From Promethearchaeota archaeon (lineage in GTDB: Archaea > Asgardarchaeota > Lokiarchaeia > Sigyniarchaeales > SOKP01), in the NCBI GenBank assembly GCA_016839705.1, contig JAEOTR010000063.1, forward strand, positions 1 to 46,930: a stretch of DNA of 46,930 nt. Direction: 5' to 3'. Position 1 is the stretch's first letter, and the number at the start of each line of letters is the position of its first letter. The position numbers and the translations under genes were made by a program. This document shows positions 36,301 through 43,550 of this stretch, one piece after another. The notes under the pieces are model-generated. The model saw only the letters and a program-made list of their open reading frames with translations. It did not search any database and had not been told where the DNA came from.

Positions 36301-36705
36301 TTTTATTTTTATTTTAATATTCTCTAATTGAGTTTCAGCCCAACCAGATTGGGAAAGTAAATTAATAGCAGATAAATATTGTTGATTTGCTTCTTCAAAA
36401 AGTCCGTCTAATTCCAATTTTTTAGCTGCTTCTAATAAAGCAAAGGCTTGATCTTGTAGCTGTTCAACTTGAGTTTTAATCTGAGCCTGTTGGTATATCT
36501 TCTCTTTTTTCAAGGAGACTTTTAGTTCTTCTATTCTTTCATAAATGTCACTAATCCTATGCATCAAATAACCGCTTTGTTTTAGGAAATCCACTGCTTT
36601 TTCATAATTTGATATAGCCTGTTGAATATTTTTCTCTTCCTCAAATTTTTGAGCAATTTCTAAGGATTTAATAGCTTCTTGAGCTAATTGTTCTGGATTT
36701 TGCAT
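30340..36705 (-). CDS. Giant coiled-coil protein with 18 MIT/TPR-like helical repeats
   Basis: About 2,121 residues from the ATG at 36705 (MQNPEQLAQEAIKSLEIAQK); an in-frame TTG at 36750 is less likely. I count 18 copies of a unit of about 50-55 residues, spaced about 110-140 residues apart. Its pattern is AFxLLExAxxxLxxGxYDxAIxxYxxAxxIFxxIxWxDEIxxIxxxIxxIxxKK. Examples are AFNILEEAQTHLEKGNFD and AFKLLEDAQAFLSQANYD. The three predicted helices resemble MIT domains and also single TPR units. Between units lie Glu/Lys/Gln/Arg-rich coiled-coil helices with a recurring KREAELKKQ...FQxxI motif. There is no membrane segment or enzyme motif. The C-terminus ends in a lysine run. A long scaffold, tether or cytoskeleton-associated role is inferred. 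No homologue is recognised by name. Confidence 0.88.
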   Translation of the reverse strand: MQNPEQLAQEAIKSLEIAQKFEEEKNIQQAISNYEKAVDFLKQSGYLMHRISDIYERIEELKVSLKKEKIYQQAQIKTQVEQLQDQAFALLEAAKKLELDGLFEEANQQYLSAINLLSQSGWAETQLENIKIKIKNLNDILRREQQTQQVPEQELRPSEEYLKRLDESKPEIVDMFGQKSSTEKAASIARYRIRKKQEEESQNHAFAHIDKAKAFEKEKKFDQAIMNYERAIELLNSIGWKEQTQNILVIIEKLKKDKEQFEYYQSQQEARQIDVLESLITKKSENLESELKKEQLIEFEQRKEREELIQRRAFNTIDIGKRFEREKNYEQAIQKFEEAVDLFKSIDWDSYIQPIFNLIEGIKGKQEREGKIDQLKQKRQKDLTTLQETIYRKQKEQNLQSVMEVDSRKRLYEERRSEESKKEKEFFNLLSIADSILQEKRYDDAINEYQEALKLLEQMGPGWETYISNINNTISNVQKIKNSQFKKEYEIQQKLEKRKEAELEFQSQIVSQLTKERERIKKKEIILKDKEKELKIFEQRKNDAFQFLDSAIDLIKKRDYDNAIIAYQNAGNIFAEIQWKDEISVIENSIFEVEELQRNQKLSEQKKMQEALERQREDEAFQMQTAKYLHQEREKIKKREIALKERAEELEYREERRKAGFKLLEQAKEEVSKGNYDEAIEILQYSISFFADAQWQDEISLIQNSIMEIENKKREAELQNQIKMQTDLEREKQEKSFQEKITKELKSRQEKLKQNEIILREREQELAYREERKKQAFNLLENAQKLASQGNYDEVLEVYHKVINIFTQIQWLDEIPLLKQGIQDIEQKKQESILYNQKKLQRAITKEAAERSFIEQIKYQRERETQAALKESKPLEQEKIISAQNLAQQQEAFKMIETGEELLKAEEYDKAVKKYNEAIDLLKNIGWGTSYLKVLNDTINTIQERKREKEIAKQNEFEIALKHQKEDELFQVKIADYLKKEQETIQSKKIQFQKREISLSSVEARKSEAFAIMNNAEDLLNQGKYDQSIEKYRQAELILSEISFPTEIVQDFIYKIQEKRKTEEIKKITQLEENLRKEQEDLIFQQQIVEKVRLEQLKMIEKEEKLKQQEEFRLITEEKREKAFNILEEAQTHLEKGNFDNSIKFYNDAVKIFKEINWDDEINIIQNSIKVIEDKKREAELKKQREFYEVVEQEKLEKIFQDQIAKEMKIQQEELKNKEIVLRKQEKELAYREKQKENAFKLLEDAQAFLSQANYDEALELYYEVTNIFAQIQWTDEIPIIQETILDIQNRKKENDLIKQKSLEKALEDEKAQYDFLEKIRQYKQSEKEMVMKEIEVRERKKITSAQSLLKQASAFKLIDDGANLLKDNNFDDALTKYNNAITVLTDIGWTSDYMKLLYETTDAIKARKRDLEKNKELEQRLLAERQKEDDKFQIKIIDSAQREKERLRKRQIEIQKREETEKILEKQKIKAFNLMDSAEKNLNEGKYEEAIDKYRQAELLLNEIGFPSGAVKEMIYKIQEKNKENNLKKQKEMEILLQNEREEQKFQQKIREDIKINDLKTKAKEMDIEKQREKHQYSERRRNEAFNLLEEAETYLKQAQYDKALEYYYSAEIILNEIRFPTEVLREMIQKVQGRKSESLLQKQRNLENSLQKEREEWIFQQKVSEEANTEKERLKNKQIQLEKMEQRKVLIEQRRQEAFKVLDKAEDFLKQLQYNKAIETYRRAEFILNEIHFPPDSVKSMVTKIKQIMKDNEEMEKLTFQRELDKVQEEKDLQLLVEERQRQEREKKKAQQLALQERERVIQEQMNIRESAYSLLEEAGTYLKQPIPDYEKAVSLYILARNVLAENIGWEPEINNLNSLIKDLQHEKASYLERKRLEKSTQIKRQREYEAFQEEVRIRRLEQEKLKIEQERQYRELVLTKQRSDQIRDEGLRLIDEGKKWSAYHDFKKADVNFKEAILKFKEIGWQEELKYIETEINNMKILEKRVKAEQSRINSIQEQLEKQREREADKIRIEDQKLKENISEVRQSADEIMKLIQDSREKQRAFEEEEKVKTKKEAKDFRGKIGELINIKEELIQELEKKEKESVKFKEKLQQAKEREDVDSLKRMIKEAGKKKKK

Positions 36706-36912
36706 TTTAATTGAATCTAAATAATATTTAATTGGTTTAAGAAATAACAATAATTTTTCTTACTTTAATTTATCCCCACTTAGTAATTAAACTTTTTATA
36801 TGGTGATAATTATTTAAAGTAAAATATCGAGTACGTTAATTGTTTTTCTATTTACTACAAGTAAGCATTCACATTTTAAAAAAAAATAATAAATAAATGG
36901 TAAATTTAAGGT

Positions 36913-38868
36913 ATGGATTTAAAAAATAAGAATATAATTATTGATTTTGAACCAATTTCAAGAAGAGTTTTATTAACAAGTGATCTCTCAGTTTATGAAC
37001 TTCTGTCCGAATTAAGCTTTCCGATTAGATCAATATGCGGTGGTGCTGGAACATGTGGAAAATGTAGACTACTAGTCCAAAAGGGTAAAGATTATCTAAC
37101 TACTCCAACTAATACAGAAAAAAAATTCTTAGATCAAGATGAACTGGAAGAGGGCTGGCGATTAGCCTGTCAATCTAGAATAGATACTAGGAAGCTTCAA
37201 ATCCTTGAAAAATTAACGATACCCCAATTCCGAATTTTTCTACCAAATGAGTTAATTCTTGAAGATTTTAATATTCTAACCACAGGAATAGATAAAGAGG
37301 TAAATTTTAATCCTATGGTCAAAAAGTATTATATCGAAGTGGATAAACCTTCTTTGATAGATCCGCAAGCTGATTTTGAAAGAATAATTACCAAGCTCCT
37401 TTCTGTAGATAAAGATTTAAAAAAGGTAATTCAAATTAATATTGATTTTAATTTATTAAATGATATCCCTAAGTTATTAAGAGAAAACGATCATAAAATA
37501 ACAGTTGTTTTATGGAATAATAACAGTATAATTGCATGTGAACCAGGAAATACAGTTAATGACAATTATGGAATTGCATTTGATATCGGAACCACGACAG
37601 TAGTGGGGTATTTAATTAATCTAAATAACGGGAAAATTTATGCTCTGGATTCATGTTTAAATAGCCAGACGGCGTATGGGGAGGATGTCATTACTCGAAT
37701 AACTCTCATAAAAAATGAAAAACAGAATCTTAATGTGTTAAACTCTTCCATCATTGCTGATATTAATAAAATTCTCTCAAAAGTATGTGTTAATACTAAT
37801 GTTGACCCTTCTCGGATTTATGAGGCGAGTATTGTAGGAAATTCAGTAATGCATCACATTTTTTTGGGAATTGATCCTGTTAATATTGGTTTAAGCCCTT
37901 TTGTTCCTGTAGTACAAAAAGGGCTGAATGTAAAAGCTGAAAAATTAAACATCAATATTTCCAAAAATGGAAACGTCTACACTGCTCCTGTTATCTCTGG
38001 CTTTGTTGGAGCCGATACCGTAGGTGTAATTTTATCTTCAAGGATATTTGAAGAAAGGGAATTAACTCTAGCTATTGACATTGGAACCAATGGTGAGATC
38101 ATTATTGGAAACCGCAAAATCCTAGCAGTTGGTTCATGTGCAGCAGGATCCGCCTTAGAAGGGGCTCATATAAGTAATGGTATGAGAGCAGCAGCAGGAG
38201 CAATAGATACATTAAAAATAATACCTGAAACTTTTGAAGTAGCATTTTCAACAATAAAACATAGAAAACCATTAGGAATTTGTGGTTCTGGTTTAATTGA
38301 TGCCGTATCAGAAATGCTACGGACAAATATTCTAACAAGAAGTGGGAATTTCAATAAAGAATTCATTAATCATGAGAGAATTAATAAAACGGATAAAAAT
38401 ATGGAGTTTATTATAGCTAAAAAAGATGAAACATCTCTTGGTAAACCTATAACTATCACTCAGAATGATATAAGACAAGTTCAAATGGCAAAAGCAGCAT
38501 TCTATTCCGGAATGAGATTAATTATAAAACATTTGGGTGAAAAATTAGAAATAGAACAAGTATTTTTAGCTGGAGCTTTTGGAAATTATATTAATAAAAG
38601 AAACGCAAAGTTTGTTGGAATGATACCCGATATTCCTGATAATAAAATATACCAGATAGGTAATGCAGCAGGAGTTGGTGCTCAGCATTGCTTATTAAAC
38701 AAAAATTTGAGAGATAAAGCAAAATCATTATTAAAAAAAATTCAATATATCGAAATTGCTGTAAAAAAAGATTTTCAGAAAGAATATGCTGAAGCCATGT
38801 ATTTTCCTCACTTGAATTTAGAATTGTTTTCCAGTTTGAAAGAGTATGAAAAAATACCAAAAAGATAA
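36913..38868 (+). CDS. RACo-like reductive activator of corrinoid proteins (2Fe-2S, ASKHA fold)
   Basis: 651 residues. The N-terminal [2Fe-2S] ferredoxin domain has cysteines 42, 48, 51 and 86 (CGGAGTCGKC, then LACQ). A linker and the ASKHA ATPase domain follow: FDIGTTTVVGYLINL, IVGNSVMHH, DIGTNGEI, CAAGSALEGAHISNGMRAA and LAGAFGNYINKRNA. Together they define the DUF4445/RACo family, which uses ATP to reduce inactive Co(II) corrinoid proteins to Co(I) in methyl-transfer pathways such as the Wood-Ljungdahl corrinoid iron-sulfur protein or methylamine/methoxy methyltransferases. No methyltransferase or corrinoid protein is adjacent. It is divergent from the giant repeat gene. Confidence 0.92.
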   Translation: MDLKNKNIIIDFEPISRRVLLTSDLSVYELLSELSFPIRSICGGAGTCGKCRLLVQKGKDYLTTPTNTEKKFLDQDELEEGWRLACQSRIDTRKLQILEKLTIPQFRIFLPNELILEDFNILTTGIDKEVNFNPMVKKYYIEVDKPSLIDPQADFERIITKLLSVDKDLKKVIQINIDFNLLNDIPKLLRENDHKITVVLWNNNSIIACEPGNTVNDNYGIAFDIGTTTVVGYLINLNNGKIYALDSCLNSQTAYGEDVITRITLIKNEKQNLNVLNSSIIADINKILSKVCVNTNVDPSRIYEASIVGNSVMHHIFLGIDPVNIGLSPFVPVVQKGLNVKAEKLNINISKNGNVYTAPVISGFVGADTVGVILSSRIFEERELTLAIDIGTNGEIIIGNRKILAVGSCAAGSALEGAHISNGMRAAAGAIDTLKIIPETFEVAFSTIKHRKPLGICGSGLIDAVSEMLRTNILTRSGNFNKEFINHERINKTDKNMEFIIAKKDETSLGKPITITQNDIRQVQMAKAAFYSGMRLIIKHLGEKLEIEQVFLAGAFGNYINKRNAKFVGMIPDIPDNKIYQIGNAAGVGAQHCLLNKNLRDKAKSLLKKIQYIEIAVKKDFQKEYAEAMYFPHLNLELFSSLKEYEKIPKR

Positions 38869-38939
38869 GATATGACTCAAGGAGAAAATTCTTTCTTTTT
38901 CCAATAGAAAAAAATACTCAAAAATTTTAATAATAGAGT

Positions 38940-39461
38940 CTAATAATTTCTGATTTCGTGTACTTTTAGAGCATTTCTCTTCAAACAATGGATTAAAGAA
39001 TTCTTGATTTCATTATTTTTATACAAACTGGTAGGATTTGGTGAGTTTAAAATCGAATTGATATTTTTTTCTCTGGATATTTGTTTAGAAATTCTTTCTA
39101 TCCATAACTCAAGGATGTCGATATTATCAAAAATGTTATACAGATACTCTTTTTTAGAAACATTGATTAGCTTTTTAAAAATAACAGAGATCATCAAATT
39201 ATAGTGTCCCCCTCGAGTATTTTTGTTTTCTATTGCAAAACAATGATTCAAAGAGATAATTTTATCATCGTGGTGAATATAACAATGGCTGAATGTTTCA
39301 CCGTCTGCGTGGAATTCCATCAGATTTGTAATCTCATCTTCTGGGATGCTAATTCCCTTTTCTGGGATACCAAATCTAAATTTAATCAGCACCATTGGTC
39401 CAATCTTGATGTCAAAATAAGAAACAATCAATTCATATGGTAAATCTATAATTTTAATCAC
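38940..39461 (-). CDS. Protein of unknown function, possibly longin/Roadblock-like fold
   Basis: 173 residues starting at GTG 39461; no ATG is available before the conserved part. The beginning (YELIVSYFDIKIGPMVLIKF), then ISLNHCFAIENKN and YNLMISVIFKKL suggest alternating strands and helices like a sensor of the longin/profilin-like class. This is weak and I cannot name a family. The C-terminal third is helical and charged. It lies 71 bp downstream of, and in the same direction as, the HTH-Roadblock gene, so the two may form an operon near the Rab-like GTPase. Confidence 0.6.
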   Translation of the reverse strand: MIKIIDLPYELIVSYFDIKIGPMVLIKFRFGIPEKGISIPEDEITNLMEFHADGETFSHCYIHHDDKIISLNHCFAIENKNTRGGHYNLMISVIFKKLINVSKKEYLYNIFDNIDILELWIERISKQISREKNINSILNSPNPTSLYKNNEIKNSLIHCLKRNALKVHEIRNY

Positions 39462-39532
39462 TTCTAATTAATTTTTTTCTAATAAGAAAATTACCCATCA
39501 TTTTTCTAGATCGTTTTTTTAAGGGAGTGTGA

Positions 39533-40057
39533 TTAATGAACAAAAGTTCCTATTATTTCCCGAATCCTGTTGATATAATAGAAACTATGATTAATGATCT
39601 GTTTTAAATCTACATTATCATAAAATGCAATTGTTAATATAGCTGCTTTTCCTGCCCATACACAAATTATTTTACCTTTTGCAGAATTGATAATAGTTGA
39701 TTGTAAATCTCCATGTTCACATTCAATTCCAACACGTTCACTTAGTGATATTATTGCTGCTGTCATTGCCCCGATACGCGTTTCATCCCAATCAGCTTCC
39801 GGATTAAAAACAATTGGATAACCGCCAACCCCTATTAAGGAAATATTTCTTACTCCTTCAATCAACTTCAGCATCTTTAAACATGGTTTTATTTGTTCTA
39901 ATAATTTCTTTTGAGTGTTAGTTGAAAATTCTTTAGACCACCTTGCTAATGTTGTTTGACTAACATTAAACTTATTTTCAGTTTCATAATATGTATGATC
40001 TTTTAAATATTCTAATATTTCTCGCTTTTTTTCATTTGAATATCGTTTTCCTTGCAT
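39533..40057 (-). CDS. HTH domain fused to Roadblock/LC7 domain
   Basis: 174 residues. Residues 1-45 form a helix-turn-helix (KRYSNEKKREILEYLKDHTY, then KFNVSQTTLARWSKEF) of the homeodomain-like/psq or transposase-N type. About 60-170 is a Roadblock/LC7 domain (GVRNISLIGVGGYPIVFN, then AIISLSERVGIECEHGDLQS, then GKIICVWAGKAAILTIAFYD). Roadblock proteins are dimeric regulators (GAPs or scaffolds) of small GTPases such as MglA and Rags. Here one is joined to a DNA-binding domain and sits next to a divergent Rab-like GTPase, so it may link GTPase state to transcription. The start is ATG 40057, with GTGATC as a possible ribosome binding site; a GTG at 40066 is the alternative. Confidence 0.85.
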   Translation of the reverse strand: MQGKRYSNEKKREILEYLKDHTYYETENKFNVSQTTLARWSKEFSTNTQKKLLEQIKPCLKMLKLIEGVRNISLIGVGGYPIVFNPEADWDETRIGAMTAAIISLSERVGIECEHGDLQSTIINSAKGKIICVWAGKAAILTIAFYDNVDLKQIINHSFYYINRIREIIGTFVH

Positions 40058-40523
40058 TTCGATCACTTTGAATAATAAAGTAGTATTAGTATTTAAATCT
40101 TTCTATCAATTTCCAAGAATATAAGTATTAGTAAAGCATTAGTAAATTGAATCTCTATATTAAAAATAATGTTAGTAACTAATATTATCCACTAAAAAAA
40201 CAAGCAATTGCATTTATGCAGATTTTTTGTTTTAAAGAAAAATAACTCATTTATTTGTTTTTAATTTAAAAAAATTCTATTACCTCAAAGGAAAAGGAAA
40301 TTTAAGGATTTATCAAAATTTAAAAACTGTGAGTTACTTTAAATTCATAACAAAATTTAATGGATACAAAAAAATTAAATATAATACCGTTCATAAAATC
40401 TTAAAATTAATTTGTATTAATAAATTAAATAAACTATTAAATATCATAATTTTAATATTAATTTATAGAAAAAACAAAATAATTAATTACAATAATCAAA
40501 TAATACGACGTGTGTGGAGCTTA
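40058..40523. other. 466-bp divergent intergenic region with phased repeats
   Basis: The region separates the HTH-Roadblock gene and the Rab-like GTPase. It holds ATTAGTA at 40085, 40127 and 40138, and an imperfect palindrome TTAGT-A-ACTAA at 40172. The rest is extremely AT-rich. The frame upstream of the GTPase stays open from 40329, but its codons read as random Lys/Ile/Asn. Confidence 0.55.
40091..40098 (-). promoter_or_regulatory. TATA-like box of the HTH-Roadblock gene
   Basis: ATTTAAAT is symmetric and lies about 35-40 nt upstream of the ATG at 40057. It abuts the first ATTAGTA repeat, so a protein bound there would interfere with TBP. Confidence 0.4.
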
Positions 40524-41048
40524 ATGTCAAGTTTTAAACTGAAAGTATTACTTACTGGCGCGGCTGCCGTTGGTAAGACAAGTCTGGTTCAAAGGTTTAT
40601 CAAAAATAGATTCCAAGCTAATTATAAATTGACCGTAGGCGTTGATATTTTAACAAAGGATGTGGAATTCCGAGCAGGTGAAATAGCAACTTTAAGCATT
40701 TGGGATATTGGTGGTCAACAACGTTTCGAATTTATACGTAGTACTTTCTATAAAGGAGCTGCAGGAGCGTTATTAGTTTTTGATTTAACACGAGAACAAA
40801 CTTATGCTGAAACGCGAAAATGGCTTACAGAAATAAGACAATTCGCAGGTGAGTCAATTCCCTTTGTATTTATCGGAAATAAAGCGGATCTAATCGAAGA
40901 TGTAGGTTTAGTAATAGATCGGGATGAAGCTCGTTCGTTTGCAGAAAATGAGGGTAGTATTTATATTGAAACCTCTGCTAAAACGGGAATAAATGTCGAT
41001 GAGGCATTCACTGAGCTTACAAAACGAATAATCGATTCCCGAATGTAG
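40524..41048 (+). CDS. Rab-like small GTPase
   Basis: 174 residues with a complete set of G motifs: GAAAVGKTSL (G1), TVGVD (switch I), WDIGGQQRFEFIR (G3), GNKADL (G4) and ETSAKTG (G5). The start is the ATG at 40524 with GGAG four to five nt upstream. The frame extends to 40329 but the extra residues are AT-driven and precede the conserved fold. There is no C-terminal cysteine for prenylation, as is usual in archaea. It is divergent from an HTH-Roadblock protein, a likely partner. The role is probably as a switch in membrane or cytoskeletal processes. Confidence 0.93.
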   Translation: MSSFKLKVLLTGAAAVGKTSLVQRFIKNRFQANYKLTVGVDILTKDVEFRAGEIATLSIWDIGGQQRFEFIRSTFYKGAAGALLVFDLTREQTYAETRKWLTEIRQFAGESIPFVFIGNKADLIEDVGLVIDRDEARSFAENEGSIYIETSAKTGINVDEAFTELTKRIIDSRM

Positions 41049-41139
41049 AATATCATCATTTTTCTTATTTTCAATTACCATCTAATTCTCCTTTAATATC
41101 GATATAATTTTCTAAACTATTAAATGGAAATCTATTAGG

Positions 41140-42549
41140 TTAAGATTCAAAATCTTCGTATAAATCATCATGAATAATGTTGATAGCATCGATTAATTTC
41201 TTCCTGTCAATAACTAGTGATAAATTTAACTCATCAAAACCTTGAGATATTGCTTTTACTTTCACGTTTTTTTTATCTAATGCACTAAAAATTTCTGCTT
41301 TTGTTTTTGTTTCAAGGATTTTTAACCCAGTAATGTTTATTACAGCCACATCTTCCCATTTTACTTCAAAAAATTCTACAAAGAATTTTGATTTGTTTAA
41401 CGCCTTAATTGCTGCTTCTGAATCTTCAGAATTAACAATAAAGGAAGTGCCTATTTCAGATGAACTTTGAGCTACTAACGATACACTTATTTTATTTTTG
41501 CTCATAGTTTTAAAGATTTTGGCGAGAACTCCGGGTACATCAACGAGACTTCCCGATATTACAGTTATAATCGTAGCGTATTCAATTGCTGAAATCCCTT
41601 TTATTTGTTCTTTATCAGATCGATCTGAGATTTGGGTAAAATTATCATCTAATGGTTTATCAAAGTTTCTGATTTCCAAAGGTATTTTGTATTTCTCTAT
41701 TGCTTCTAAACATTTAGGGTGGAGGATCTTGGCCCCAAAATTAGCAATGTGCTTTGCTTCATTATAATCTAAATTTTTTATAAGCGAAGATTCGGGAACA
41801 TATTTTGGGTTTATGGCTAATAATCCATCAACATCTTTCCATAATATAACTTTAATATCTTTGTCACTGCTGGTACTATAAAGAGAATGAGCAAGAATGG
41901 TTGATGTATAATCTGATCCACCTCTTCCTAATGTTGTTATATAACCAATTTTATTTCTACCAAGAAATCCCGTTAAACACATAACTACATCTTTTTTAGG
42001 GTTCTCAATAAGGGGGATCAGGAGGTTCTTAACACGAGAATTTGTTAAATCATATAAAGGATACGCGTTATTAAATTCATCATTAGTTATAATGATTTTA
42101 TTTGCAGGGATATATACAGAATCTACACTACAACTTAAAAGGTATTGATTTAATATATAAGTTGAAAGAATTTCCCCAAAACTGAGAACATAATCTCTAT
42201 AATATGGTTCTAACCCGAATTCTTTTATATCCGCAAAAGCGTCATCTAATTCACTTAATTTTTCATCAACCCAATCCCTTGCTTTAATGTAATGTTCGGA
42301 ATCCTCTTCAAATATATGTTCAATTATATCCAAATGTCTTTTTTCAATTAAGGATATATTTTTATCAGTTTCTTTTATGTCTTCTAACCCCTGAGCAGTT
42401 TTTGAAAGCAAGTCGGTTATTCCCTTTAATGCTGACACTACAAATATCTTTTTTATATCTTTATAGATATTTGTAATTTTCAAAATTTTTTCGAACGCAT
42501 TCTTATCTAATAAACAAGAACCTCCAAATTTCATAACAATTATTGCCAT
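41140..42549 (-). CDS. lysC: Aspartate kinase
   Basis: 469 residues from ATG 42549 (a GTG four codons upstream is possible). It phosphorylates aspartate, the first step to lysine, threonine and methionine. VMKFGGSCL is the family signature. LGRGGSDYTSTILAHSL and WKDVDGLLAINPKYV are substrate and nucleotide loops, and ILHPKCLEAIEK follows. Two ACT domains occupy about 315-469 (ISVSLVAQSSSEIGTSFIV, then KVKAISQGFDELNLSLVI) and give feedback inhibition. It is a single gene; no homoserine dehydrogenase is fused or adjacent. Confidence 0.93.
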   Translation of the reverse strand: MAIIVMKFGGSCLLDKNAFEKILKITNIYKDIKKIFVVSALKGITDLLSKTAQGLEDIKETDKNISLIEKRHLDIIEHIFEEDSEHYIKARDWVDEKLSELDDAFADIKEFGLEPYYRDYVLSFGEILSTYILNQYLLSCSVDSVYIPANKIIITNDEFNNAYPLYDLTNSRVKNLLIPLIENPKKDVVMCLTGFLGRNKIGYITTLGRGGSDYTSTILAHSLYSTSSDKDIKVILWKDVDGLLAINPKYVPESSLIKNLDYNEAKHIANFGAKILHPKCLEAIEKYKIPLEIRNFDKPLDDNFTQISDRSDKEQIKGISAIEYATIITVISGSLVDVPGVLAKIFKTMSKNKISVSLVAQSSSEIGTSFIVNSEDSEAAIKALNKSKFFVEFFEVKWEDVAVINITGLKILETKTKAEIFSALDKKNVKVKAISQGFDELNLSLVIDRKKLIDAINIIHDDLYEDFES

Positions 42550-42660
42550 TGTTTTAAACACCTATTTGTAATTTTTAATCCTTGTAAATTTATATTTTTT
42601 TCAGCAATATAAAAAAATTTTAAAGTAAAGGTAAAATGTTGGTATAATTTTTCAAATAAT

Positions 42661-43533
42661 GTGATTGACTTTCATTTACACTCAACTAGTTCTGACGGTT
42701 TAGACACACCCTCCCAATTAATCGATAAAGCGGTAGAACTTCAATTGAGCGCAATTGCTCTAACCGATCACGATTCTATTATAGGCTTGGAGGAATTTAT
42801 CTCATATGGGGAGGAAAAAGAGATAATTCTAATACCTGGAATTGAAATTTCAATTCAGCATGAACCCGAAAGGGAATTGATAGATGTACATATTATTGGA
42901 TTAAATATAGATTATAAGTCAACAAAACTTATTAATTCAATTGAGAATCAGATCAAAGGGAGAAAAGTGCAAAAGAAGGCTATTTGTAAGCGTTTAAGAA
43001 ATGAATTTGGGTACGATATCACTTTCGAAGAAGTAAAGGCAGTGGCAGAAGGTACTGTAATTGGCAGACCTCATATTGTAGAGATTATGATCAAAAATAA
43101 TCCCACCAAAATTAAAGGAAAGTCTACAAATGACCTATTTAAGATGATAAGTATAGGTGGGGAAGCATTTGTGGATAGAGAAGTTGAGCTTAATTTCGAA
43201 GAATCAATTGATTTAATTAAAGCTGCTGGGGGTATTTCAATTCTTGCTCATCCTGGAATTTATGAGGTATCAGATCGGATGAAATTTGTAGAATTTTGTT
43301 CGAAAACTGGAATTGAAGGAATTGAAATCGAATATACCTATTTAAAAAACCGACCATATTATGAAACTGATAAAGCAACGTGGGCGCAAGAGTTTTTCCC
43401 TAATTATTTTCGAAAGATCGCAAAAAAATTCAAATTAATAATGTCAGGGGGTTCAGATTACCATGGAGGGAAGAAAGGAATAAGAATGGGAGATGCTAAT
43501 GTTCCAGATAAGTATTTAAAAAGGTTTATTTAG
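42661..43533 (+). CDS. PHP-domain metal-dependent phosphoesterase (TrpH/YciV-like)
   Basis: 290 residues with the PHP active site: DFHLHSTSSDG, then LTDHDSI, PGIEIS, ILAHPGIY and GGSDYHG. The pattern is that of the RNase AM / 3',5'-nucleotide bisphosphatase branch (YciV/TrpH), which hydrolyses 5'-phosphorylated oligonucleotides or nucleoside bisphosphates with three divalent metals. GRPHIVEIM is the insert typical of this branch. The start is a GTG at 42661, just before the conserved DFHLH. It converges with the longin-GTPase gene, 17 bp away. Confidence 0.9.
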   Translation: MIDFHLHSTSSDGLDTPSQLIDKAVELQLSAIALTDHDSIIGLEEFISYGEEKEIILIPGIEISIQHEPERELIDVHIIGLNIDYKSTKLINSIENQIKGRKVQKKAICKRLRNEFGYDITFEEVKAVAEGTVIGRPHIVEIMIKNNPTKIKGKSTNDLFKMISIGGEAFVDREVELNFEESIDLIKAAGGISILAHPGIYEVSDRMKFVEFCSKTGIEGIEIEYTYLKNRPYYETDKATWAQEFFPNYFRKIAKKFKLIMSGGSDYHGGKKGIRMGDANVPDKYLKRFI

Positions 43534-43550
43534 ATTTAATTTCAGCAAAA

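Noticed and set aside
36913..38868. DnaK/actin-like protein
   Set aside because: The ASKHA ATPase motifs are present, but the N-terminal 2Fe-2S ferredoxin and the DUF4445-type motifs fit RACo, not Hsp70 or actin.
39900..40057. The HTH as a remnant of an insertion-sequence transposase
   Set aside because: The helix-turn-helix resembles transposase N-termini, but it is followed directly by a complete Roadblock domain, and there are no inverted repeats or catalytic DDE residues nearby.
40329..40523. N-terminal extension of the Rab-like GTPase (65 residues)
   Set aside because: The frame is open only because the DNA is AT-rich. A GGAG ribosome binding site and the conserved fold both start at 40524.
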